DNA from: Sulfurovum sp.
GTDB taxonomy: Bacteria > Campylobacterota > Campylobacteria > Campylobacterales > Sulfurovaceae
Length of the DNA: 9,789 nucleotides
Assembly: GCA_030626265.1 (NCBI GenBank)
Contig: DAOUPF010000023.1
Coordinates: forward strand, 1-9,789
Reading direction: 5' to 3'
Shown: positions 1 to 6,101 of the stretch, one piece after another
Layout: each line of letters begins with the position of its first letter
How positions within the stretch are numbered: position 1 is the first letter of the stretch
Made by a program: the position numbers and the translations under genes
The notes under the pieces: model-generated
Seen by the model: only the letters and a program-made list of their open reading frames with translations
What the model was told of the DNA's origin: nothing
Database searches by the model: none

Positions 1-15
1 ATAATGCAAAACCTT

Positions 16-124
16 CGTTCCCATCGCTCCTGCGTACGATGCATACTGGTATATGTATGGTTAGTGAGTTATTTTGTTGTATGAGTTGGAGTATGCGTTA
101 CCACCGAGGACGGATGGGAACGAG
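16..124. repeat. Inverted pair of REP-like palindromic repeats
   Basis: Two related elements face each other at about 16-49 and 88-124. Their outer ends are a perfect 11-base inverted repeat: TCGTTCCCATC at 15-25 and GATGGGAACGA at 113-123. Read outward, both carry a GTATGC core, then a G/C-rich hairpin-like part, then ATGGGAACGA. This layout resembles the widespread GTATGC...GGAGCGTGGGAACGAG repeats that I associate with REP/RAYT-type (IS200-like) elements. That family assignment is from memory and was not checked. The elements are more GC-rich than the surrounding DNA. The internal 38 bases show nothing recognisable and there is no transposase in view. Confidence 0.5.
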
Positions 125-219
125 AGACGGCTTGATAGTTTTGCTATTTTAAATATCTTAATTCGACACTTAATAGCTTGAATAATCGCCGTGGTAGCCT
201 TGTTCTCCTCCTCTGATTT

Positions 220-958
220 GTTAGACAATTAATTGTTTTATATCTGCCAAAAAGTTTTTTAATATTTCATTGACTTCTGAAATTGGTTGAAATTTATTGT
301 TCATTTGATAGTGAATATTTGTACCGACTTTAGAAAATTCTACCAGTAAAGGTATTGTAAAATATTTATTTATATTTTGTAAATCTTGATTATTAAAAAT
401 AAAGATATTCTCTCCATGTGCTAACTTATGTCTTAAGTCTCTTAATGTTTTAAATGTTGTCCAACTTGGATTATCTTTGATATTGATATCTAAATATTTT
501 TCTATATAATCTTTTGCTTTTATTGGGCAAGTAAATGTTTTATTAATACTACTGTTTGGTGGTAATATATAATCTTCTTTCTTGCATTTCATCTTTTGAT
601 GATACACATCAAAAGATAATCGTACAAAAAACTTTTCCATTATAGCTATCTGTCTAATAAATATAGCTTCAATAAATGTTTTAGATATATCTTGATGTTC
701 ATTGTGTAATTCACCAAAATGGTCATTAAGAAAGTCTTCTTCTGTCATATTTAATTCAAAAATATCATCAGTACTACCACTATCTGTAAGTTTTTTTAAT
801 TCTTCATTATATTCTTTAGTAATTTCATTCAGTTCTTGATTAACTTTTAAATCCATAAAATCTAAACACTTTTGGATATAGTTTAATTCACTTTCATATG
901 ATGAAAAAATTAATTTTGTTTGTATTGCTCTAAAATTCATGACACTCCTTTGTCTAAC
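220..958 (-). mobile_element. Possible integron gene cassette carrying the HEPN-like gene
   Basis: The gene at 221-940 is bounded by sequences matching the integron core consensus. Read on the minus strand, GTTAGAC (952-958) lies just before the ribosome binding site AAAGGAG. The complementary inverse core GTCTAAC (220-226) overlaps the TAA stop codon. This is the usual geometry of a cassette: core site, immediate SD and gene, then a stop codon inside the left end of attC. On the 5' side, 952-1052 could be an attC: GTCTAAC and GTTAAAT ends, plus an inner imperfect pairing of TTATTAA-c-GGA (962-972) with TCC-ta-TTAATAA (1025-1036). On the 3' side I find no second core site between 1 and 219, so the second attC is absent, degenerate, interrupted by the REP-like pair, or beyond the window. 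No integrase is present. Confidence 0.4.
221..940 (-). CDS. HEPN-like domain protein, AT-rich accessory gene
   Basis: I do not recognise the family of this 239-residue protein, but it carries the sequence R170-H-K-L-A-H175. This matches the R-[N/H/D]-xxx-H (R-x4-H) signature of HEPN-domain ribonucleases, placed near the end of a helical region as expected. Residues about 20-55 are Lys/Glu-rich and likely coiled coil, and about 88-112 are a further predicted helix. There is no signal peptide or membrane segment, so it should be cytoplasmic. HEPN proteins commonly act in toxin-antitoxin, abortive-infection or RNA-processing systems; a role here is inference. No antitoxin-like partner is adjacent. 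The start is supported by AAAGGAG five bases upstream of the ATG. Its base composition is more AT-rich than the metabolic genes to its right, and integron-like core sites flank it, both suggesting horizontal gain. An uncharacterised protein with a chance R-x4-H is the main alternative. Confidence 0.75.
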   Translation of the reverse strand: MNFRAIQTKLIFSSYESELNYIQKCLDFMDLKVNQELNEITKEYNEELKKLTDSGSTDDIFELNMTEEDFLNDHFGELHNEHQDISKTFIEAIFIRQIAIMEKFFVRLSFDVYHQKMKCKKEDYILPPNSSINKTFTCPIKAKDYIEKYLDINIKDNPSWTTFKTLRDLRHKLAHGENIFIFNNQDLQNINKYFTIPLLVEFSKVGTNIHYQMNNKFQPISEVNEILKNFLADIKQLIV

Positions 959-1385
959 TATTTATTAACGGAACACAATGTCCTGCTATTACGATATTTC
1001 CGTATTAAAAGTATATCAAGAATATCCTATTAATAACGAAAACAGGTTAAATATCAATTAAATTGTAAAAATACATAGTATTATAACAATTAGTGATGTC
1101 CTTTTAGGCAGAAGATAGCCGTTATTTGGACAAAGTGTTCCGTTATTTGTTTATTTTGGGCAATTACGGACATGATGTCCTGTTAATCTTAGGAGTGAAT
1201 ATATAATCTATAATACTATAAAAGAAGCTAGAAGCTTAAATATATGGACAAGTACTTATAAAAGATTTATCAAAGGCTCTTTTCAAAGTGCGATAGACAT
1301 CATAGTCACTATATTTTTTGGTGAGAGCTATCATCCTATCAATATCATTTTTTCTATTTCAAAGCTTTCATGGTACTTCAGTCTC
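941..1385. other. Gene-poor stretch with short related palindromes
   Basis: No convincing complete gene lies in these 445 bases. Three related palindromic elements occur: GGAACACAATGTCC (970-983), GGACAAAGTGTTCC (1128-1141) and GGACATGATGTCC (1168-1180), with a half copy TGATGTCC at 1094-1101. The first two extend to a 17-base inverted pair (967-983 against 1128-1144) differing only in the central triplet. The part nearest alanine dehydrogenase (about 1236-1367) looks like a broken minus-strand ORF, described separately. The rest is AT-rich with no clear structure. Confidence 0.5.
1236..1367 (-). pseudogene. Possible remnant of a small gene downstream of ald
   Basis: Read on the minus strand, an AGGAG sequence overlaps the ald stop codon and is followed by ATG-AAA-GCT-TTG and a quick stop. 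Shifting frame near a run of six A residues leads into an open stretch that reads DRMIALTKKYSDYDVYRTLK and continues to a TAA at 1236-1238. The amino-acid composition looks protein-like, whereas the intact in-frame part has an ATG (1332-1334) with no good SD. One or two frameshifts in a short gene downstream of ald would explain this. I do not recognise the family, and chance openness of AT-rich DNA is a real alternative. Confidence 0.25.
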
Positions 1386-2492
1386 CTAAAAATTAACATC
1401 ACTATACTCTATCCCCAAACTCTTAGCTACTGGTTCATTGGTACACTTCCCATCATATATATTTAGTCCATTCATCAAGTGTTTATCATCAGCTAGAGCT
1501 TTCTCTAGACCTTTATTTGCGATGGAGAGTCCATATCGGAGTGTATTTGAAGTGAGAGCTAGAGTGGAGGTGAGTGATACAGCTCCAGGCATATTGGCTA
1601 CGCAGTAGTGTACTACATCATTGACTACATAGGTAGGGTTATCGTGGTATGTAGCGTGTGAAGTCTCGAAGCAACCCCCTTGGTCTATGGCTACATCTAC
1701 TATGACAGAGCTTTTTTTCATCAGCTTCAAGTCCTCTTTTGAGATAAGCTTGGGTGCGGCTGCTCCTGGGATGAGGACAGCACCTACTACCAAGTCAGCC
1801 TCTTTTATAGAGTTTATGATATTTGTTCTGTTGGAGTATAGTGTAGTGACTTTGGAGCCAAATATATCATCATAGTATGCTAGTCTATCAGCAGAGATAT
1901 CTAGTATCGTGACATTAGCACCCAATCCCACTGCCATCTTGCAGGAGTTCATACCTACTATGCCACCACCTATGATGACTACATTGCCTCTCTTGACACC
2001 GGGGACTCCACCTAGAAGTACACCTCTACCACCAAAAGGCTTCTCTAGGTACTTAGCTCCCTCTTGGGTGGCAAGTCTACCTGCTATCTCACTCATAGGC
2101 ACTAGACATGGCAGATGTCCATTGTCATCAGTGATAGTCTCATATGCAACTGCTTTTACTTTTTTGTTCATGAGAGCATCAGTCTGAGCTCTGTCTGCTG
2201 CTAGATGTAGATATGTATATAGTATCTGACCTTCTTTGAAAAAGTCATACTCCTTTGGTAGGGGTTCCTTTACCTTGATTATCATATCTGAGAGATCAAA
2301 TAGCTCTTGTTTATCAGTCATGATCTCTGCACCAGATGCTAGATACTCCTCATCACTAAACCCAGCACCATCTCCAGCCATATGCTCTACCAATACTCTA
2401 TGTCCCTTCTCAGTATAAGCCGATACACAATCAGGAGTCAATCCCACTCTATACTCATGAACCTTTATCTCTTTGATTAAACCTACTACCAT
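1386..2492 (-). CDS. ald: Alanine dehydrogenase
   Basis: This 368-residue cytoplasmic enzyme catalyses the NAD+-dependent oxidative deamination of L-alanine to pyruvate and ammonium, or the reverse. Length and sequence match the family throughout. The residues known from the Mycobacterium tuberculosis enzyme appear at the same numbers: R15 and K75 (pyruvate binding), H96 (in the YLHLAAD motif) and D270. The Rossmann NAD-binding glycine motif is GGGIVG at 175-180. The C-terminal part contains the conserved MPGAVSLTSTLALT segment. The ATG at 2490-2492 is preceded by AAGGA (2499-2503). The gene is divergent from an XRE-cupin regulator, sharing a 129-base AT-rich promoter region, which suggests that the regulator controls it. 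A TSUP transporter follows that regulator. Alanine dehydrogenase can regenerate pyruvate in taurine degradation, but no taurine enzymes are in view. Confidence 0.96.
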   Translation of the reverse strand: MVVGLIKEIKVHEYRVGLTPDCVSAYTEKGHRVLVEHMAGDGAGFSDEEYLASGAEIMTDKQELFDLSDMIIKVKEPLPKEYDFFKEGQILYTYLHLAADRAQTDALMNKKVKAVAYETITDDNGHLPCLVPMSEIAGRLATQEGAKYLEKPFGGRGVLLGGVPGVKRGNVVIIGGGIVGMNSCKMAVGLGANVTILDISADRLAYYDDIFGSKVTTLYSNRTNIINSIKEADLVVGAVLIPGAAAPKLISKEDLKLMKKSSVIVDVAIDQGGCFETSHATYHDNPTYVVNDVVHYCVANMPGAVSLTSTLALTSNTLRYGLSIANKGLEKALADDKHLMNGLNIYDGKCTNEPVAKSLGIEYSDVNF

Positions 2493-2510
2493 ACTAAATC
2501 CTTTAATTTG

Positions 2511-2525
2511 GTTAAACTATTTAAC
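2511..2525. promoter_or_regulatory. Operator-like inverted repeat between ald and its regulator
   Basis: GTTAAACTATTTAAC is a perfect 6-base inverted repeat with a 3-base centre. It is followed by further TTAAC-type half sites at 2521-2525 and 2530-2534. It lies 18 bases upstream of the ald start and about 55 bases upstream of the regulator's likely -10 box. An XRE-family dimer binding here could control both directions. The surrounding DNA is so AT-rich that partial symmetry is expected by chance, so confidence is moderate. Confidence 0.45.
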
Positions 2526-2576
2526 TATATTAACTAAATTAAAATAAATAGGAATTTAATTTAATAATATTAAATA

Positions 2577-2585
2577 TGATATAAT
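2577..2585 (+). promoter_or_regulatory. Extended -10 promoter for the XRE-cupin operon
   Basis: TGATATAAT is a perfect extended -10 element (TGnTATAAT) placed 36 bases before the ATG of the regulator. It sits in T/A-rich DNA without a clear -35, as is common for sigma-70 promoters in Campylobacterota. Transcription would start near 2592. Confidence 0.6.
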
Positions 2586-2621
2586 CCAAAAATATTAATA
2601 AAATAGTAGTTAGGAATAAAT

Positions 2622-3200
2622 ATGCCAGATATAGATCATGTGGGAGAAAAGATAAAAAAACTGAGAAAAGAGATGAAAATCTCTGCAAAAGAGTTAGCTG
2701 CTAAGTCAGATATATCATCTAGTATGCTCTCACTCTTGGAAAATGGCTCAACACAAGGCTCAGTAGAGACACTAAGAAAGATAGCCAAAGTACTCAATAC
2801 AACGATAGCCTCTCTATTCTCCGATGAGAGGGAGCCACCTTCCAACAATACGCATGAGTCCTTTTTTGTAGTTAGAAAAAGAGATAGAAAAAAGATATCT
2901 TTTCCTGACCCGTTGTATAAATGTGAACTATTGGTTCCTGATCTCCAAGGTGATGTAGAGATTTTGTTGGTAGAGCTAGCTCCTCATAGAATCACTGATG
3001 AACTTTTGCCACACACTAGAGGTGGAGAGGAGTGTGATGTGGTCACCAAAGGGGTGATAGAGGTTCAGGTAGGAGATACTCACTATACTCTATATGAGGG
3101 TGATACGATTAGATTCAACCCTGCCATACCACACAAGATAGAGAATAGAAGTGATGAAGAAGCTTCTTATATCAGTGTGATAACACCCCCTTCATTTTAA
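2622..3200 (+). CDS. XRE-family transcriptional regulator with C-terminal cupin
   Basis: This 192-residue cytoplasmic DNA-binding regulator has two parts. Residues about 7-66 form an XRE/HTH_3 helix-turn-helix, with KELAAKSDISSSMLSLLENG as its core. Residues about 115-188 form a cupin_2 barrel, seen in the GGEECDVVTKG stretch (134-144), EGDTIRFNPAIPHKIENRS (159-177) and conserved His131, Glu136/137 and His171. XRE-cupin proteins usually sense a small metabolite or metal through the cupin. Divergence from ald makes alanine or a related amino compound a reasonable candidate, which is inference only. The ATG has AGGA at 2612-2615 with six-base spacing. It appears to be the first gene of a run with the TSUP transporter (10-base gap to the preferred start) and the YchJ-like gene. 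Autoregulation from the shared intergenic region is likely. Confidence 0.9.
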   Translation: MPDIDHVGEKIKKLRKEMKISAKELAAKSDISSSMLSLLENGSTQGSVETLRKIAKVLNTTIASLFSDEREPPSNNTHESFFVVRKRDRKKISFPDPLYKCELLVPDLQGDVEILLVELAPHRITDELLPHTRGGEECDVVTKGVIEVQVGDTHYTLYEGDTIRFNPAIPHKIENRSDEEASYISVITPPSF

Positions 3201-3210
3201 AGGTTTTTTG

Positions 3211-3969
3211 ATGGAGATACTTATATTTATCATGCTTTTTTTTGCTGGTTTGATAGCAGGGATTGTCAATGCCATCGCAGGTGGTGGTACATTCTTCACT
3301 TTTCCAGTATTTTTAGCAGCAGGACTACCTCCTATAGTTGCCAATGCCTCTAACGCCATAGCAGTATGGCCAGGACATGCTTTTGCTACTATAGGATATA
3401 GAAATGAGCTTGTAAAGCATAGAGAAGGGCTAGGTAAGTCTATGCTTATAGCCTTGATAGGTGGTACATTAGGTGCATTTTTACTTATATTTACGGGCAA
3501 TCAAGCATTTACTAAACTCATACCTTTTCTTATACTATTTGCTACTATTATATTTGCATATGGAGCAAAATTGAATACGATTGTATCGTCATTTTCCAAC
3601 TCAGGTAAACATGGTCTTCTTGGTGGTTTTTTGGAGTTTATATTTGCTCTTTATGGTGGGTTTTTTGGAGCAGGTCTAGGTATCATGCTCATGGCTGGTT
3701 TACAGATATTGGGATATCATGATATTCAAGCCAACAATGCACTCAAAAATCTACTCAGTACCATCATAGCTAGTGTAGCTGTTGCGATATTTGCTTTTTT
3801 GGGTATAGTCTCTTGGTCACATGCTCTAGTGGCATTTGCAGGTGCATCTGTAGGTGGACTATTGGGAGCTAGATTTGCTCAGTGGCTATCTGCTGTATGG
3901 CTACACAGGATAGTCATTGTGTTTGGTATGTTTTTGAGTGTATATTATTTTATCATGTATTATGGATAA
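3211..3969 (+). CDS. TSUP (TauE/SafE) family membrane transporter
   Basis: This 252-residue inner-membrane protein has about eight hydrophobic segments and the internally repeated layout of the TSUP family. The first half has AGIVNAIAGGGTFFTFP (residues 15-31). The second half has the equivalent GGFFGAGLGIMLMAG near 148-162, followed by NNALKNLL. TSUP members export or import sulfite, sulfoacetate, thiosulfate and other anions or organosulfonates; the substrate cannot be assigned here. I prefer the ATG at 3211 to the TTG one codon upstream because AAAGG (3199-3203, overlapping the previous stop) is then seven bases away. It lies between the XRE-cupin regulator and the YchJ-like gene, with gaps of 10 and 3 bases, so it is probably cotranscribed with them. 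The neighbouring sulfide-oxidation genes make a sulfur anion plausible but do not prove it. Confidence 0.88.
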   Translation: MEILIFIMLFFAGLIAGIVNAIAGGGTFFTFPVFLAAGLPPIVANASNAIAVWPGHAFATIGYRNELVKHREGLGKSMLIALIGGTLGAFLLIFTGNQAFTKLIPFLILFATIIFAYGAKLNTIVSSFSNSGKHGLLGGFLEFIFALYGGFFGAGLGIMLMAGLQILGYHDIQANNALKNLLSTIIASVAVAIFAFLGIVSWSHALVAFAGASVGGLLGARFAQWLSAVWLHRIVIVFGMFLSVYYFIMYYG

Positions 3970-3972
3970 GAC

Positions 3973-4380
3973 ATGAAGAAGATAAGCCCCAACTCTCCAT
4001 GCCCCTGTGGCTCATATGTAAAATACAAAAAATGTTGTGCCAAATACCACAAAGGAGCCTTACCTCCAAATGCTCTATCACTCATGAAGTCTCGTTACTC
4101 TGCCTATGCCGTAGGGGATAGTAGATACATCATCAAAACAACCCACCCAGATAATCCAGATTATAGTATAGATACAGTTAGTTGGCTAGAGAGTATAGAT
4201 ATTTTTTGTCAGAGTACTAATTTTTTAGGTTTGGAGATACTAGAGTTTGTTGATGGAGCAGAGGAAGCTTTTGTGGCTTTTCAAGCATCTTTAAGCTCTG
4301 GAGATATGTCAGAGAAGAGTAGATTTTTGAAAGTTGAGGGTAGATGGCTATATGAGAGTGCAATAATTATGGATATTTAA
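3973..4380 (+). CDS. YchJ-family SEC-C motif protein
   Basis: This 135-residue cytoplasmic protein resembles E. coli YchJ (UPF0225). An N-terminal zinc-binding SEC-C motif is seen as C10-P-C12-G-S followed by C21-C22 and H26. It is followed by the conserved LMKSRYSAYAVGDSRYIIKT segment (about 36-55), which marks the NTF2-like YchJ domain. SRFLKVEGRWLY near the end (about 115-126) also matches the family. E. coli YchJ has a second SEC-C motif at its C terminus; this protein ends before that point and lacks it. The molecular role of YchJ is unknown. The start lies three bases after the TSUP stop, with only a weak GGATAAG-like SD, so translation is probably coupled. Confidence 0.88.
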   Translation: MKKISPNSPCPCGSYVKYKKCCAKYHKGALPPNALSLMKSRYSAYAVGDSRYIIKTTHPDNPDYSIDTVSWLESIDIFCQSTNFLGLEILEFVDGAEEAFVAFQASLSSGDMSEKSRFLKVEGRWLYESAIIMDI

Positions 4381-4406
4381 CTAAAATATTATATATTATA
4401 TTTTTG

Positions 4407-4432
4407 TATCAATATTTTTTATTTTATTGATA
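4407..4432 (+). terminator. Weak AT-rich hairpin after the YchJ-like gene
   Basis: TATCAATA (4407-4414) and TATTGATA (4425-4432) pair perfectly around a T-rich 10-base loop, 27 bases after the stop codon. The stem is AT-rich and there is no T run after it, so terminator function is uncertain. Confidence 0.3.
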
Positions 4433-4501
4433 ATATTGTGTGATTATGTAACATTTATAAATCACTAAAAAACAACCCCCCATTAAATGGTGCTTATCTG
4501 C

Positions 4502-4518
4502 CTTATATTAAATATAAG
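4502..4518. promoter_or_regulatory. Perfect palindrome upstream of the sulfide-oxidation genes
   Basis: CTTATATTAAATATAAG has 8-base arms around a single central base. It lies about 65 bases upstream of the candidate -10 box of the flavoprotein gene. The inner 7-1-7 part differs from the PerR box TTATAATnATTATAA at one symmetrical position in each arm, so a Fur/PerR-family regulator is a possible binder. A second small palindrome, CCATTAAATGG, lies at 4480-4490. Confidence 0.4.
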
Positions 4519-4582
4519 AAATTCACATAAGTAATAGTTATTCAATAAATTTTATTTACCTTAACTTGATATTTAAATAAGT

Positions 4583-4588
4583 TATAGT
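4583..4588 (+). promoter_or_regulatory. Candidate -10 box for the flavoprotein-cytochrome operon
   Basis: TATAGT lies 35 bases before the TTG start, with a poor -35-like TTAACT at 4561-4566 (16-base spacer). The 243-base gap 4381-4623 otherwise contains only the hairpin and palindromes listed. The assignment is weak because the region is AT-rich. Confidence 0.35.
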
Positions 4589-4623
4589 AAACTACCCAAG
4601 CTAAAATAGTAAAAGGAGTTATT

Positions 4624-6084
4624 TTGAATGAAAAGATGATGAAAGAGGGTATGGAAATCATAGATGCTCACTTCAAGGGAGAGGGTGTCTCTCGTCGTGA
4701 TGCGATGAAGATGTTTGGAGCTGGTGGAGCAGCGATGTTATTAGGTAGTGGAGTACCTACTCAAGCTCAAGCTAGTAGTAGTGCAAAAGGCAAGATTCTA
4801 ATCGTTGGTGGGGGATTAGCTGGTATGGCAACAGCCGCAAAGCTAACTAACACACTAGATAATCCAGATATTACTATACTAGAGCCAGGTGCTAGCTCTA
4901 CATCATATCAGCCAGGACAAACTCTTGTAGGTGCTGGACTATGGACAAATGAGGATACAGAGTATAAAAGAGATGACTTTATCCCAAGTGGTGCAAAACT
5001 TATCAAAGAGAGTGCTGTTGAGTTTGACCCAGATAACAATACAGTCAAGACAAGTGGTGGACAGACTATCAAGTATGACTTTTTAGTTGTTGCTGCTGGT
5101 GTTAAACTTGATTTTTCTAGAATCAAAGGACTGGGTATCACAGATACCATCACTTCTAGAGGTGATGATTCTGCGGTTAGAAAGATTGTTGGTCAAAATG
5201 GTATCGCATCTATATACTTTGGTAATGGTGGTACTGATACATGGACTCAAATGCAAAAGTTTATAGCTGATGCTAAGTCTGGTAAGAAAGTAAAAGGTGT
5301 ATTTACTCACCCTAACACACCAATCAAATGTGGTGGTGCTCCTAAAAAGATCATGTATCTAACAGATGCTAGACTTCGTGAAGCAGGTGCTAGAGATAAT
5401 GCAGATTTAACTTTCTATCCAAATGGTTCTGCCATGTTTGGTGTACCTGAGTATCACAATGCTATACAGAAGCAGTTTACTGAGAGAGATATGAAGTGGA
5501 ACTATAGACATAATCTAATAGCAGTAGATCCTAAAAATAAAGTAGCAACATTCAATAGACACTGGAAAGAGAAAGGTGCATGGGATGAGGATCTAGAAGA
5601 GTATGGTATAGATCTTAAAAGTAAAGAGGTAGAGGTTCCTTATGATTTCTTACATATCACTCCTCCAATGATAGCAGCTGAAGAGATAGCAAAATCTCCA
5701 CTGGGCTCTACAAAAGGTTGGGTTCCTGTCAAAAAAGAGACTCTCCAGCATGTAAAATACAAAAATGTATTTGCTCTAGGTGATATCGCAGCTGTTCCAA
5801 TGGGTAAAACTGGTGGATCTGCTAGAAAGCAGTATGCAGTACTAGTAGAGAACCTAATATCAGTAATGGAAGGCAAAGAGCCAACGGCTAAGTATGGTGG
5901 TTATACTGTATGTCCTTTGATTACAAGTATAGGTACTGTTATGCTAGCAGAGTTTGATTGGAGTAAAAAACCAACACCTTCATTCCCGTTTGATCCAACT
6001 CAAGAGCGTTGGATGTGGTGGTTACTCAAAGTATATGCACTTAAACCAATGACACAATATGGCATGCTTTCGGGCAGAGCATAA
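4624..6084 (+). CDS. Tat-exported type II sulfide:quinone oxidoreductase-like flavoprotein
   Basis: This 486-residue FAD enzyme probably oxidises sulfide in the periplasm. A twin-arginine signal (S23-R-R-D-A-M-K, hydrophobic stretch, AQA at 48-50) precedes the FAD-binding VGGGLAG (61-67). The body follows human SQOR and bacterial type II SQR closely: YQPGQTLVGAG (95-105), PNTPIKCGGAPKKIMYL (230-246), HITPPM (344-349), ETLQH (372-376), LGD (385-387) and GYTVCPL (426-432). It has only two cysteines, C236 and C430, matching the redox pair Cys201/Cys379 of SQOR. It ends soon after GMLSGRA and lacks the extra C-terminal tail of SQOR that contacts the membrane. The Tat signal is like that of flavocytochrome c sulfide dehydrogenase, but FccB's own motifs are absent. 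The TTG start is chosen because GGAG (4615-4618) is five bases away and 17 bases from the next in-frame ATG. A cytochrome c gene follows 17 bases after the stop. Substrates other than sulfide, such as polysulfide, are possible. Confidence 0.88.
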   Translation: MNEKMMKEGMEIIDAHFKGEGVSRRDAMKMFGAGGAAMLLGSGVPTQAQASSSAKGKILIVGGGLAGMATAAKLTNTLDNPDITILEPGASSTSYQPGQTLVGAGLWTNEDTEYKRDDFIPSGAKLIKESAVEFDPDNNTVKTSGGQTIKYDFLVVAAGVKLDFSRIKGLGITDTITSRGDDSAVRKIVGQNGIASIYFGNGGTDTWTQMQKFIADAKSGKKVKGVFTHPNTPIKCGGAPKKIMYLTDARLREAGARDNADLTFYPNGSAMFGVPEYHNAIQKQFTERDMKWNYRHNLIAVDPKNKVATFNRHWKEKGAWDEDLEEYGIDLKSKEVEVPYDFLHITPPMIAAEEIAKSPLGSTKGWVPVKKETLQHVKYKNVFALGDIAAVPMGKTGGSARKQYAVLVENLISVMEGKEPTAKYGGYTVCPLITSIGTVMLAEFDWSKKPTPSFPFDPTQERWMWWLLKVYALKPMTQYGMLSGRA

Positions 6085-6101
6085 GAATGAAGGATAACAA
6101 T

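Noticed and set aside
941..1385. CRISPR array
   Set aside because: The short palindromes are irregularly spaced, differ in orientation and have no uniform repeat-spacer pattern.
1687..2418. Plus-strand open frames opposite alanine dehydrogenase
   Set aside because: They are shadows of a well-conserved gene, with low-complexity translations and no SD support.
1386..3969. Taurine degradation locus (Ald with a TauE-like transporter)
   Set aside because: No taurine aminotransferase, sulfoacetaldehyde acetyltransferase or phosphotransacetylase is present; the pairing alone is not enough.
4624..6084. Assignment as FccB of flavocytochrome c sulfide dehydrogenase
   Set aside because: The Tat signal and neighbouring cytochrome fit, but the body matches type II SQR (CGGAP and GYTVCPL cysteines) and lacks the cysteine motifs I recall for FccB.
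6087..6101. ATG five codons upstream in the cytochrome c gene
   Set aside because: It overlaps the SD used by ATG 6102 and would give an atypical lipoprotein signal.
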